A stretch of 64,000 bases of DNA from Kerstersia gyiorum (GTDB lineage: Bacteria > Pseudomonadota > Gammaproteobacteria > Burkholderiales > Burkholderiaceae_B). The stretch covers positions 1-64,000 of the forward strand of contig NZ_SGWZ01000003.1 in assembly GCF_004216755.1 (NCBI RefSeq), read 5' to 3'. Numbering within the stretch: position 1 is the first letter of the stretch; each line of letters starts with the position of its first letter. Both the position numbers and the translations under genes were made by a program. Under the pieces are notes generated by a model. That model made no database searches, was not told the DNA's origin, and saw nothing but the letters and a program-made list of their open reading frames with translations. This document shows, in pieces, positions 1 to 7,510 of this stretch.

Positions 1-14
1 AGCAGAGAAACGAG

Positions 15-43
15 ATTATGAAGCAGTTTTTCAGGTTTGTCAA
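15..43 (-). promoter_or_regulatory. Proximal rRNA-type sigma-70 promoter
   Basis: On the minus strand a perfect -35 TTGACA (38-43) is followed after exactly 17 bp by CATAAT (15-20). The sequence just downstream (ctcgtttctctgct, read leftward) resembles the initiation region of betaproteobacterial 16S operons. Transcription would start near position 8 and leave the window to the left. That it drives an rrn operon is inferred; no rRNA sequence lies inside the window. Confidence 0.75.
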
Positions 44-192
44 CTCAGTTTCGTTTGCCACTTAGCGGCTATCCACTGAATCCCTACTTGAAAAAAGCCG
101 CCTGGGTAAACCCACCAGACCTCGTTTCCAGTTGCTTATCAGAACCGCCCCTTTCGGGTTAACCCTGAGTCACTAAGCAACCGAGCTAGAAA

Positions 193-221
193 CTATAACA
201 TGGGATTTTGAAGTTTGTCAA
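193..221 (-). promoter_or_regulatory. Distal rRNA-type sigma-70 promoter
   Basis: A second minus-strand promoter has TTGACA at 216-221, a 17-bp spacer and TTATAG at 193-198. It points the same way as the promoter at 15-43, about 178 bp upstream of it. Tandem strong promoters with consensus -35 boxes are typical of rRNA operons. Confidence 0.65.
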
Positions 222-392
222 CACTTGCTGAACCGCTTCACTTCCCTGCCGAATCCGTTTCCTAGCGCCGCCTGGCCGTCCCTTAGGGATCAAACCGCTG
301 CGCCTGAAAACAAACTCCGTTTCCGGCCCCGTTGAACTTTACTTCGCCCCTTTCGCTGGGAAAGGTTTGCTGTGCTGCTCAACAGAAAATGA

Positions 393-422
393 AATATAGC
401 ACGCTTTTCATCGCCGTGTAAA
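393..422 (-). promoter_or_regulatory. Third possible minus-strand promoter
   Basis: TTTACA at 417-422 is followed after 18 bp by TATATT at 393-398 on the minus strand. It lies in a local AT-rich patch (about 385-470) and has the same orientation as the two promoters nearer the left edge. It could be a third promoter or simply AT-rich upstream DNA. Confidence 0.35.
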
Positions 423-429
423 CTTTTCG

Positions 430-786
430 AAGAAAATCTTTCTCCTCCCGCTGAAAACGGGAAAATCTCTGCGTTTATATCTACCAAGAGCGGCTCGCCA
501 GCCCGTCGCGCCCTGGATTCCGGAGCTTTACGCCGAGACTCAGACGGTCGAGCATCCTCTGCGGCCAACACTGGCCACGACTTCATTATGCGCATGTGCT
601 TGTTCGAGAACCATGCGAGAAAACCCAAAGACACCGGACAAGGGCTTACCCTCGCTCCAACCGTAGCCACCGGCGTCGCGACACCACGCCCTCCTGCCCG
701 GCCATACATACGCAAATCCGCCATCGGGCATAGAATGCTTGCATCCATTGTTATTGAACCATCAGGATCGCAGGCCTCGCCGTGGA
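430..786. other. Non-coding stretch between rrn promoters and rng promoter
   Basis: No convincing gene is seen. A minus-strand open frame at 290-748 and a shorter one at 540-731 exist, but neither has a ribosome-binding site or recognisable domain, and the longer one runs through the promoter-like sequence. Confidence 0.5.
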
Positions 787-815
787 TTGAACCCGGCGTC
801 CGGCATCTCTATATA
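787..815 (+). promoter_or_regulatory. Candidate rng promoter
   Basis: TTGAAC (787-792), a 17-bp spacer and TATATA (810-815) form a reasonable sigma-70 promoter facing rng. Transcription would begin near 822, giving a leader of about 195 nt whose first bases are the 24-bp palindrome at 826-849. Confidence 0.55.
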
Positions 816-825
816 TAGAAGGCAG

Positions 826-849
826 TCCTGGCGGGCGCGCCCGCCAGGA
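826..849 (+). repeat. Perfect 24-bp palindrome at the 5' end of the rng leader
   Basis: The 12-base arm TCCTGGCGGGCG is followed directly by its exact reverse complement, so RNA from the rng promoter would begin with a very GC-rich hairpin. There is no T-run, so it does not look like a terminator. It sits inside a larger imperfect inverted repeat: the text around the TATATA element and GAAGGCAG at 806-826 recurs inverted near 901-925. Confidence 0.6.
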
Positions 850-1017
850 ACAAGGACAGGACAATGATGCGGCGGATATGGTCAGCGCCACGCCCCATGC
901 ACTGCCTGCCTTCTCTATATATATGCAGGCGCCCGCCGTTCGGCATCGCCGGAGCCGCCTCACCAGCGGCGCCGGGATTTCCCACCGCGCAGCCCCAGGC
1001 CACACCCGAGCTTGCCC

Positions 1018-2481
1018 ATGACTGAAGACATTCTTATCAACGTTACGCCTTTCGAAACCCGAGTTGCCATCGTCGAACAAGGTGCCGTGCAAGAACTGCA
1101 CGTCGAACGCAGTATCCAGCGCGGCCATGTCGGCAATATTTACCTGGGGCGGGTCAACCGCGTCCTGCCGGGCATGCAAAGCGCATTCGTGGACATCGGA
1201 CTGGAGCGCGCCGCCTTCCTGCATATTGCGGACCTGCGCGAGAACCGCCAGGAACGCACCCAGGGCCAGACCATCACCCCCATAGAGAAAATCCTGTTCG
1301 AGGGCCAGACCATCATGGTCCAGGTCATCAAGGACCCGCTGGGAACCAAGGGCGCCAGGCTGTCCTCTCAGATCAGCCTGGCCGGCCGCATGCTGGTGCA
1401 CCTGCCGCATGATCCGCACATTGGCATTTCCCAGAAAATCGAATCACAGGAGGAACGCAAGCGCCTCAAGCAGCAACTGACGGCGCTGCTGCCCGAAGAC
1501 CCCCATGGCGGTTTCATTCTGCGCACACAGGCCGAAGGGGCAACCGATGAAGAACTGGCCGCCGACGTGGAATACCTGTTGAAGCTCTGGCAAGGCATCC
1601 AGCAATCGGCCCGCAAGCAGGGCGTGCCTTCGCTGTTGCACCAGGACCTGACACTGGCTGAGCGGGTACTGCGCGATATCGTTACCCCAAATACCGGCAA
1701 GATTCTGGTGGACTCCCGCAGCACCAAGGCAGCGATGACCGACTGGGCGCAGGTCTACACGCCCGCGCTGACCGACCGCATCCAGCATTACAGCGGTGAA
1801 CGCCCCCTGTTCGATACCGCCAATGTCGATGAAGAAATCGCCAGGGCGCTTTCGCGCCGGGTAGACCTGAAGTCCGGCGGCTACCTGATCATCGACCAGA
1901 CCGAGGCACTGACCACGGTGGACGTCAATACCGGCAGCTTCATCGGCGGCCGGAACTTCGACGACACGGTATTCAAGACCAACCTGGAAGCCGCACGCGC
2001 CATTGCCCGGCAATTGCGGCTGCGCAACCTGGGCGGCATCATCATCATCGACTTCATCGACATGGATGATCCTTCGCACCGCGACATGGTGTTGCAGGAA
2101 CTGCAAAAAGCCTTGTCGCGCGATCGCACACGCATGACCATCAACGGCTATACTCAACTGGGCCTGGTGGAAATGACCCGCAAGCGCACGCGCGACTCGC
2201 TTGCGCACCAGCTCTGCGAACCCTGCCCGGTTTGCGAAGCCCGGGGGTCCGTGCGGACGGCCCGTACCATCTGCTATGAAATCCTGCGTGAGATCCTGCG
2301 CGAGGCGCGCCAATTCAACCCCAAGGAATTCCGCATCGTGGCCTCACAGGCCGTGATCGACCTGCTGCTGGAAGAAGAGAGCCAGCACATGGCTATGCTG
2401 GGTGATTTTGTCACCAAGCCGATCTCCATGGAGGTCGAACCCATCTACCCCCAGGAAAAGTACGACATCATCCTGCTCTGA
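1018..2481 (+). CDS. rng: Ribonuclease G
   Basis: This is an endoribonuclease of the RNase E/G family that matures 16S rRNA 5' ends and cleaves some mRNAs. The 487-residue length matches the family (about 489 in E. coli). It opens with MTEDILINVTPFETRVA, the usual RNase G start, and an S1-type RNA-binding segment follows over roughly residues 35-120. The metal-binding acidic motifs TVDVNTGSF (near 301) and IIIIDFIDMDD (near 343) are present, as is the Zn-link cysteine pair CPVC (near 403). ATG at 1018 is preferred over the in-frame TTG two codons earlier because it matches the family N-terminus. A GC-rich stem-loop (2502-2542) follows. There is no maf/rlmH block upstream, unlike in many betaproteobacteria. 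Confidence 0.96.
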   Translation: MTEDILINVTPFETRVAIVEQGAVQELHVERSIQRGHVGNIYLGRVNRVLPGMQSAFVDIGLERAAFLHIADLRENRQERTQGQTITPIEKILFEGQTIMVQVIKDPLGTKGARLSSQISLAGRMLVHLPHDPHIGISQKIESQEERKRLKQQLTALLPEDPHGGFILRTQAEGATDEELAADVEYLLKLWQGIQQSARKQGVPSLLHQDLTLAERVLRDIVTPNTGKILVDSRSTKAAMTDWAQVYTPALTDRIQHYSGERPLFDTANVDEEIARALSRRVDLKSGGYLIIDQTEALTTVDVNTGSFIGGRNFDDTVFKTNLEAARAIARQLRLRNLGGIIIIDFIDMDDPSHRDMVLQELQKALSRDRTRMTINGYTQLGLVEMTRKRTRDSLAHQLCEPCPVCEARGSVRTARTICYEILREILREARQFNPKEFRIVASQAVIDLLLEEESQHMAMLGDFVTKPISMEVEPIYPQEKYDIILL

Positions 2482-2501
2482 CGCGACCGGCGGCCAAGCA
2501 G

Positions 2502-2542
2502 CTGCCGCCGCTGCCCTGCCGCCCCCAACACAGCGGCGGCAG
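2502..2542 (+). terminator. Stem-loop downstream of rng
   Basis: A 12-bp perfect stem, CTGCCGCCGCTG (2502-2513) with CAGCGGCGGCAG (2531-2542), closes a 17-nt loop 20 nt after the rng stop. No T-run follows, so it may be a 3'-end-stabilising structure or a Rho-assisted stop rather than a classical intrinsic terminator. Confidence 0.4.
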
Positions 2543-2726
2543 GAAGCGTGCATGAACCGTACAGCCTAGCCCACCATCCACCCGGAACAACCTGGCTGCC
2601 CGCCGTCCGGATATCCACCCGGAGCAAAGTGATACCGGTGATTTTTTGAAATCCACGGAATCACTTCATCGCAATTCGGAAATGGTCCGTTCCTATAATC
2701 CGGCGCACCAACCAAAGGAATCCCAC

Positions 2727-3119
2727 ATGAAATCAACCTTGCTGGCCGCATCCGGCCTCGCCTGCCTGCTGCTGAACGCGCCTGTGATGGCCAGGGATGG
2801 CGCCTGCATGATCGAGGGTTCTTTCAACCTCCTGGGCCAGGTCATCAAATCCAAGGACTGCGTGCAGTCGGACCCGGCAGAAGACGAAGCGGCATTCAAG
2901 ACCTCTTGCGAGCAACTGGCCAACACGTCTGCCGCCATGGGCGGCGAGGCAGGAAAAATCACCTATCTGGAACAGTGCCCGACGCCCGCGCAAGGCATCT
3001 GCCAGGACCTGGCCGGACTGAAACGCGGCGCCTATTACTATGAGCGCGCCGCCGACGACCTGGCCTCCCTGCCTGCCAGCTGCGCGCAACTGGGCGGCCG
3101 CTGGAAAAGCGGCAAGTAA
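2727..3119 (+). CDS. Small exported six-cysteine protein, function unknown
   Basis: I do not recognise a family. The 130-residue product begins with a signal peptide (MKSTLL, then a hydrophobic core, then APVMA-RDG with likely cleavage after residue 22). The mature part has six cysteines, in the contexts ACM, DCV, SCE, QCP, ICQ and SCA, suggesting up to three disulfides in the periplasm. The start at 2727 is supported by AAAGGA seven bases upstream. A consensus TATAAT lies at 2694-2699 with a weak -35, and a strong intrinsic terminator follows at 3149-3189, so it is probably a single-gene transcript. Confidence 0.75.
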   Translation: MKSTLLAASGLACLLLNAPVMARDGACMIEGSFNLLGQVIKSKDCVQSDPAEDEAAFKTSCEQLANTSAAMGGEAGKITYLEQCPTPAQGICQDLAGLKRGAYYYERAADDLASLPASCAQLGGRWKSGK

Positions 3120-3148
3120 GGCCAGCGCATCTCCTTACCGGCAATAGG

Positions 3149-3189
3149 GAACGGGCCGGGCAGTGAATCACTGCCCGGCCCGTTCTTTT
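3149..3189 (+). terminator. Intrinsic terminator of the six-cysteine protein gene
   Basis: A 17-bp perfect stem starting GAACGGGCCGGGCAGTG (from 3149) pairs with its complement ending at 3185, with a very short loop and TTTT at 3186-3189. It lies 30 nt after the stop codon of the plus-strand gene. Confidence 0.85.
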
Positions 3190-3257
3190 GGGAGTCTCGG
3201 TGCAACAGCCGCTTATCGGACAAGCCGGGCCATGCTGCGCCCGGCCGCCCATTTCTA

Positions 3258-4985
3258 TCAGCTCCCCCTGAACTGCATCTGGTAAAGCGCGTGGTACAGG
3301 CCGTCCGGACTGCGCATCAGCTCGTCGTGGCTGCCGCGCTCGACAATACGGCCTTCATCCAGGACCAGGATGATGTCGGCGCTCTGGACAGTTGACAGCC
3401 TGTGTGCGATCACCAGCGTGGTGCGGTTGCGCATCAAGCGTTCCAGCGACGCCTGCACCTGGCGTTCTGCTTCGTTGTCCAGCGCCGAGGTTGCTTCGTC
3501 CAGGATGAGGATGGGCGCATCCTTGATCAAGGCGCGCGCGATTGCCAGACGCTGGCGCTGGCCGCCAGACAACCGTACCGCATTGACGCCAACCTGGGTA
3601 TGGATGCCATTGGGCAGGCGCTCGACAAAGTCCAGCAGGCTGGCCGATCGCAAGGCTTCGCGCACGGTTTCATCGGTACTGGAAGATGCCACTGCACCGT
3701 AGGCCACGTTCTCGGCAATGCTGCCATCGAACAGCACCACATCCTGGCTGACCAGGGAAATCTGGCGCCGCAGGCTGGCCAGCGTCAGGTCGTGGATTTC
3801 CTCGCCATCGAGCAGGACGCTGCCGCCAGTGGGTTCGATAAAGCGCGGCAGCATGTTCACCAGGGTAGTCTTGCCGCTACCGGAACGGCCGACCAACGCA
3901 ATGGTTTTGCCGGGCTCGGCCACAAAGGAAATATCCTGCAGGGTTTCACGATCGGTATCGGAGAACCGATGCGACACGCCACGGAATTCAACCCGGCCGC
4001 GCGCCTGTTCCATGACTTTCTTGCCTTGGTCCTGCTCGACCGGTTCGTCGATCATCTGGAATACGCTTTCCGCCGAGGCCAGCATTTTCTGCATACCGCC
4101 AGAGACACGCGTCAGACGGCGCACAGGATCGAAAATCTGGGCCAGGGCCGTGATGAAGGCGGCAAAGCTACCGACAGTCAAGGTGCCCTGGTTGGCCTGA
4201 TGCAGCGCCACGGCTATCGCCCCAGCCACGGCAACCGCCACGCACATCTGCGTGACAGGGGTCATGGCGCTGTCTGCGGTTGCCGAACGCATCGCAAAAC
4301 GGCGCAGGCGGCCATTCACATAGCCGAAGCCCTGGCGGGCGCGCTCATAGCCATCAAACAGCTTGACGACACGCTGGCCGGCAATGGTTTCGCTGACCAC
4401 ATGGGTCAGCTCGGCATTCATGTTGACGGTATCGCGGTTGATATGGCGCAGGCGGCGGATGAAGGCACGCGACACCTGCACGGCTACCGGCAACATGACC
4501 AGCACGATCAGCGACAACTGCCAGGACATGTAGAACAGCACACCTATCATGGACAGCACGATCAGCGATTCGCGGATCAACACTGTCATGACACTGGTGG
4601 CATAGCCCGTGACGTTGCCGGCGTCGATCGTGAAACGGTTGAGCAGACGGCCGTTCTCGCCTGCGCGGAAAGCTTCGTCCGGCAAGCCCAGCAGACGCTC
4701 GAACATGTCGCGCCGCAGCCCCAGCAGCACGTTATTGGCCACCCAGGCCAGCAAATAGTCGCTGAAGAAGCTGAGCACCCCGCGCACGGCGATCATCGCA
4801 ATGACCAGCAGAGGGAAAATCCAGATATAGTCAGGATTGCCACCACTGAAACCGTCGTCGAGCAAAGGTTTCATGATGAGCGCCAGCGCCGGCTGCGTCA
4901 GCGCTGCGCCTGTCATCAGCGCGATCGCCAGCGCCAGCCCCTTCCAGTATTGGCCGACCCTCGCGTAGATCCGTCCCCATAACAT
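3258..4985 (-). CDS. msbA: Lipid A export ATP-binding/permease protein MsbA
   Basis: An inner-membrane half-transporter that flips lipid A-core from the cytoplasmic to the periplasmic leaflet. The 575 residues match MsbA (about 582). Six N-terminal membrane segments include the MsbA-like stretch MKPLLDDGF near residue 40. The ATPase domain has Walker A GRSGSGKTT (near 366), signature LSGGQRQR (near 470), Walker B ILILDEATSALD and H-loop IAHRLST. ATG at 4985 has AAGAG just upstream; in-frame GTG and TTG codons up to 48 nt earlier could add a short tail. The open frame continues far beyond without meaning. It diverges from the heptosyltransferase at 5106, fitting a lipopolysaccharide role. Confidence 0.93.
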   Translation of the reverse strand: MLWGRIYARVGQYWKGLALAIALMTGAALTQPALALIMKPLLDDGFSGGNPDYIWIFPLLVIAMIAVRGVLSFFSDYLLAWVANNVLLGLRRDMFERLLGLPDEAFRAGENGRLLNRFTIDAGNVTGYATSVMTVLIRESLIVLSMIGVLFYMSWQLSLIVLVMLPVAVQVSRAFIRRLRHINRDTVNMNAELTHVVSETIAGQRVVKLFDGYERARQGFGYVNGRLRRFAMRSATADSAMTPVTQMCVAVAVAGAIAVALHQANQGTLTVGSFAAFITALAQIFDPVRRLTRVSGGMQKMLASAESVFQMIDEPVEQDQGKKVMEQARGRVEFRGVSHRFSDTDRETLQDISFVAEPGKTIALVGRSGSGKTTLVNMLPRFIEPTGGSVLLDGEEIHDLTLASLRRQISLVSQDVVLFDGSIAENVAYGAVASSSTDETVREALRSASLLDFVERLPNGIHTQVGVNAVRLSGGQRQRLAIARALIKDAPILILDEATSALDNEAERQVQASLERLMRNRTTLVIAHRLSTVQSADIILVLDEGRIVERGSHDELMRSPDGLYHALYQMQFRGS

Positions 4986-5105
4986 GCGCTCTTGAGACAC
5001 GGTTTTACCGGCACGCGCGGGTTTTTCTTTCGATTTCAATGCAGACTCGCTTCCAAGGCTGAATACAATGTTGGAAGATTGTACCGTCACCACCTGTTTT
5101 TCCTG

Positions 5106-6086
5106 ATGCGCACTTTTCCGAAACCGACCAGAATCTATCTCCGCCTGCCAAACTGGGTCGGAGATACCTGCATGGCACTGCCCTCGCTGGAGCTTCTCAA
5201 CCAGACCGGCATCCCTGTCGTGGCGTGCGGGCGCGCCTGGGGCGCCAACCTGCTGGCGCACATGCCGCTTGAGGACTATCTGCCCTTCGGGCGAAAGATC
5301 CTGCAGAACCGGCAAGTGGTGCAGGCCCACATGAAGGCCCACCCCCAGCCTGGCGGACGCAGCGTGGGGCTGTTGCTGCCCGACTCCCTTTCCAGCGCGC
5401 TCAGTTTCCGGCTGGCCGGCCTGCCCTGCGCCGGCTACCGCGACGATGGCCGCAGCTTTCTGCTGCGCTGGCCGATCCAGAAACCGCCCCAGGCCATGCA
5501 CGCAGTTGAATCCTGGTACGAAGTGACCCGTCAGGCCTTGCGCCTCTGGGGTTTGCCGCACGGTTCCGTCACACCGCCGCCCAAGTCCCCGCTGCGCCTG
5601 GGCCAGGAAGACCACCAGCAGGCCCGCGAATGCCTGGAACAGGCCGGGCTGCAGGATCAGCCGTTCATCATGATCGCGCCCACGGCTACCGGCCTGCATC
5701 GCGGCAAGGTCAAAGTCTGGCCACACTATGAAGCTCTGACCCGGGCCTTGCAGGCCAAAGGCTGGGCAGTCGTCATGGCGCCGCCCCCTGATGAAACAGA
5801 GATTGCCCGGCAGAACGCGCCCAGCGCCCTGCTGCTGCCTCCCATGCCCCTGCGCGCCTTCGCCGCCCTGACGACGCGCGCAGCGCTGGTGGTATGCAAC
5901 GATTCCGGGGTATCCCATATTGCCGCTGCGGCTTCCGCGCGCCAGCTCACCCTGTTCGGCGTGTCCGACCCGGACGACAGCCGCCCGTGGTCGCCATTTG
6001 CCAACTATATGGGCGACCAGCACAACTGGCCTGGCCTGGATCAAGTCCTGAACCGCATTTCCAGCCTGCTCGCCGATCCGGCCTGA
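5106..6086 (+). CDS. Glycosyltransferase family 9 (LPS heptosyltransferase-like)
   Basis: Likely an ADP-heptose:LPS heptosyltransferase acting on inner-core lipopolysaccharide at the cytoplasmic membrane face. The 326-residue protein has the family 9 layout: an N-terminal RIYLRLPNWVGDTCMALPSL segment like that of WaaF, and a C-terminal nucleotide-sugar site ending VVCNDSGVSHIAAA-A with the expected ND(S/T)G-x-x-H pattern. It is divergent from msbA and 7 nt upstream of a DUF218 gene, an envelope-biogenesis context. Whether it is heptosyltransferase II or a related enzyme cannot be told from sequence alone. Confidence 0.85.
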   Translation: MRTFPKPTRIYLRLPNWVGDTCMALPSLELLNQTGIPVVACGRAWGANLLAHMPLEDYLPFGRKILQNRQVVQAHMKAHPQPGGRSVGLLLPDSLSSALSFRLAGLPCAGYRDDGRSFLLRWPIQKPPQAMHAVESWYEVTRQALRLWGLPHGSVTPPPKSPLRLGQEDHQQARECLEQAGLQDQPFIMIAPTATGLHRGKVKVWPHYEALTRALQAKGWAVVMAPPPDETEIARQNAPSALLLPPMPLRAFAALTTRAALVVCNDSGVSHIAAAASARQLTLFGVSDPDDSRPWSPFANYMGDQHNWPGLDQVLNRISSLLADPA

Positions 6087-6093
6087 CATCACC

Positions 6094-6870
6094 ATGACAT
6101 CGCCCGTCGAACTTCTCTCGTCCCTGGTCTATCCGCTGCACCTTTCGCTTTTCCTGCTGGCCTGCGCGCTGGTGGTCGGCCTGTTGCGCTGGCGCCGCCT
6201 GCGTAACCTGCTGGTGGCCGTAGCGCTGGTCTGGTCGCTGGCCTGGTCGCTGCCCGTCACGTCGATCTGGGCAGGCGGTATGCTGGAAAGCGCCTATCCG
6301 TACCAGCCCGCCGCCGAACTGCCGGCAGCCGATGTCATCGTGGTGCTGGGCGGCCAGACCGCCAACGGCCGGCCCAACTGGTTCCTGCCCGAGCTACCCA
6401 GGCAAAAGCCCAGCCGTACTGCCAGGGCGGCTGAAATCTACCTGGCAGGGCGCGCGCCCTACGTCCTGCCCTCAGGCGGAGCGGCTGAAGGCACGGTGAG
6501 CGAGGCCGAAGGCATGGCGCAGATGTTGCGCCAGCAAGGCGTCCCCCGGGAAGCGCTGCTGCTGGAAACAGCCAGCCGCAACACCTACGAGAACGCGCAC
6601 CTGACAACGCGCGTGCTGCATCAGCACAATCTGAAAAGCGTGCTGCTTGTGACGTCCGCGCTGCATATGCCGCGTTCTGTCGCCACTTTCGGCAAACAGG
6701 GCGTGACCGTCATCCCTGCCCCTGCCGCACCACAGATCCTCCAGCCCGAAGACCGCGGCGCGCTGTGGGCCTGGATGCCAAATCGGCGCGCCTTTGATGC
6801 CAGCCGTTCCATCATCAAGGAATACATCGGATTGGCGGTTTACCAACTACGCGGCTGGGCAGCGGCCTGA
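6094..6870 (+). CDS. DUF218 / YdcF-ElyC-like envelope protein
   Basis: A 258-residue membrane-anchored protein. Two hydrophobic segments (residues about 5-28 and 35-60) precede a DUF218 domain with the hallmarks VIVVLGGQ, PSGG, E-SRNTYENA and VTSALHMPRS. Relatives such as ElyC affect peptidoglycan or undecaprenyl-lipid metabolism in E. coli; the exact activity is unknown. It starts 7 nt after the heptosyltransferase stop and is probably co-transcribed with it, which supports a cell-envelope role. Confidence 0.85.
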   Translation: MTSPVELLSSLVYPLHLSLFLLACALVVGLLRWRRLRNLLVAVALVWSLAWSLPVTSIWAGGMLESAYPYQPAAELPAADVIVVLGGQTANGRPNWFLPELPRQKPSRTARAAEIYLAGRAPYVLPSGGAAEGTVSEAEGMAQMLRQQGVPREALLLETASRNTYENAHLTTRVLHQHNLKSVLLVTSALHMPRSVATFGKQGVTVIPAPAAPQILQPEDRGALWAWMPNRRAFDASRSIIKEYIGLAVYQLRGWAAA

Positions 6871-6940
6871 GTGTAAAAACCGCCGCAAGCATCCGACCCG
6901 ATTGGCATAATCATGCTAGAATCGCGAGTTGCTTTTACCG

Positions 6941-6986
6941 ACCAGCCAGGGAACGTGGCTGGTTTCCTGCGACCGGTTCGTCCGGT
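6941..6986 (+). promoter_or_regulatory. Two hairpins in the rpmE2 leader
   Basis: ACCAGCCA (6941-6948) pairs with TGGCTGGT (6956-6963), and ACCGG (6972-6976) pairs with CCGGT (6982-6986), followed by a T-rich stretch. A -10-like TAGAAT lies at 6917-6922 without a good -35. The leader of rpmE2 is therefore about 170 nt and structured; regulation by r-protein binding or attenuation is only a possibility. Confidence 0.4.
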
Positions 6987-7099
6987 TTCTGTCTTCTGTT
7001 TTCGCCTAATAGATGCGCCTGGCGCACTTTGGCGGTCGCAATGGGCGGCACTGCGCATGGAAACCTGCTGGCGACCCGACATACACACAGGATATTTCC

Positions 7100-7372
7100 A
7101 TGAAAGAAGGCATTCACCCCGACTACCGCGAAGTCGTGTTCCAGGACCTGATCACTGGCACCAAGTTCGTGACCCGTTCCACCGTGCAAACGCGTGAAAC
7201 CATCGAACTGGACGGCAAGACCTACCCGCTGTTCAAGTGCGACGTGACCTCCGAATCGCACCCCTTCTACACCGGCGCGCAGACCCGCGTTGTCGAAACC
7301 GGCCGCGTCGAGAAGTTCCGCGCCCGCTTCGCCCGCACCGCCGGCGCCAAGAAGGCTGCCAACGCGTCGTAA
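7100..7372 (+). CDS. rpmE2: 50S ribosomal protein L31 type B
   Basis: A component of the large ribosomal subunit. The 90-residue length and the opening [16 protein letters not shown] are typical of L31 type B. Only one cysteine ([15 protein letters not shown]) is present, so the zinc-binding CxxC of type A L31 is missing. In many bacteria such zinc-free paralogues replace the zinc form under zinc limitation. No clear Zur box is visible upstream. ACAGGAT precedes the start, and an intrinsic terminator ends the transcript at 7438. Confidence 0.97.
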   Translation: MKEGIHPDYREVVFQDLITGTKFVTRSTVQTRETIELDGKTYPLFKCDVTSESHPFYTGAQTRVVETGRVEKFRARFARTAGAKKAANAS

Positions 7373-7412
7373 TCCGACTCGTTCCTTCCGCGCCACAGGC
7401 GCAGATAGAAAA

Positions 7413-7438
7413 GGCAGCCGTGACGGCTGCCTTTTTTT
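7413..7438 (+). terminator. Intrinsic terminator after rpmE2
   Basis: The stem GGCAGCCG (7413-7420) / CGGCTGCC (7424-7431) has a TGA loop and is followed by seven T (7432-7438). The flanking AAA/TTT extend the stem. Confidence 0.92.
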
Positions 7439-7510
7439 CAGCTATACACTTCGTATCCATAGCCGTGCTTCCCGCAAGGGAGGCGTTTCCTTTTCCGATC
7501 CTGCCTCCTC

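Noticed and set aside
290..748. 152-codon minus-strand open frame near the left edge
   Set aside because: No ribosome-binding site or recognisable domain; it overlaps the third rrn-type promoter. Long frames arise easily in GC-rich DNA.
3402..4982. 526-codon plus-strand frame antisense to msbA
   Set aside because: His/Gln/Arg-rich composition typical of an antisense shadow; the minus strand encodes a complete ABC transporter.
4986..6095. N-terminal extension of the MsbA frame by about 370 codons
   Set aside because: It lies antisense to the well-supported heptosyltransferase gene and has no homology; MsbA is complete from ATG 4985.
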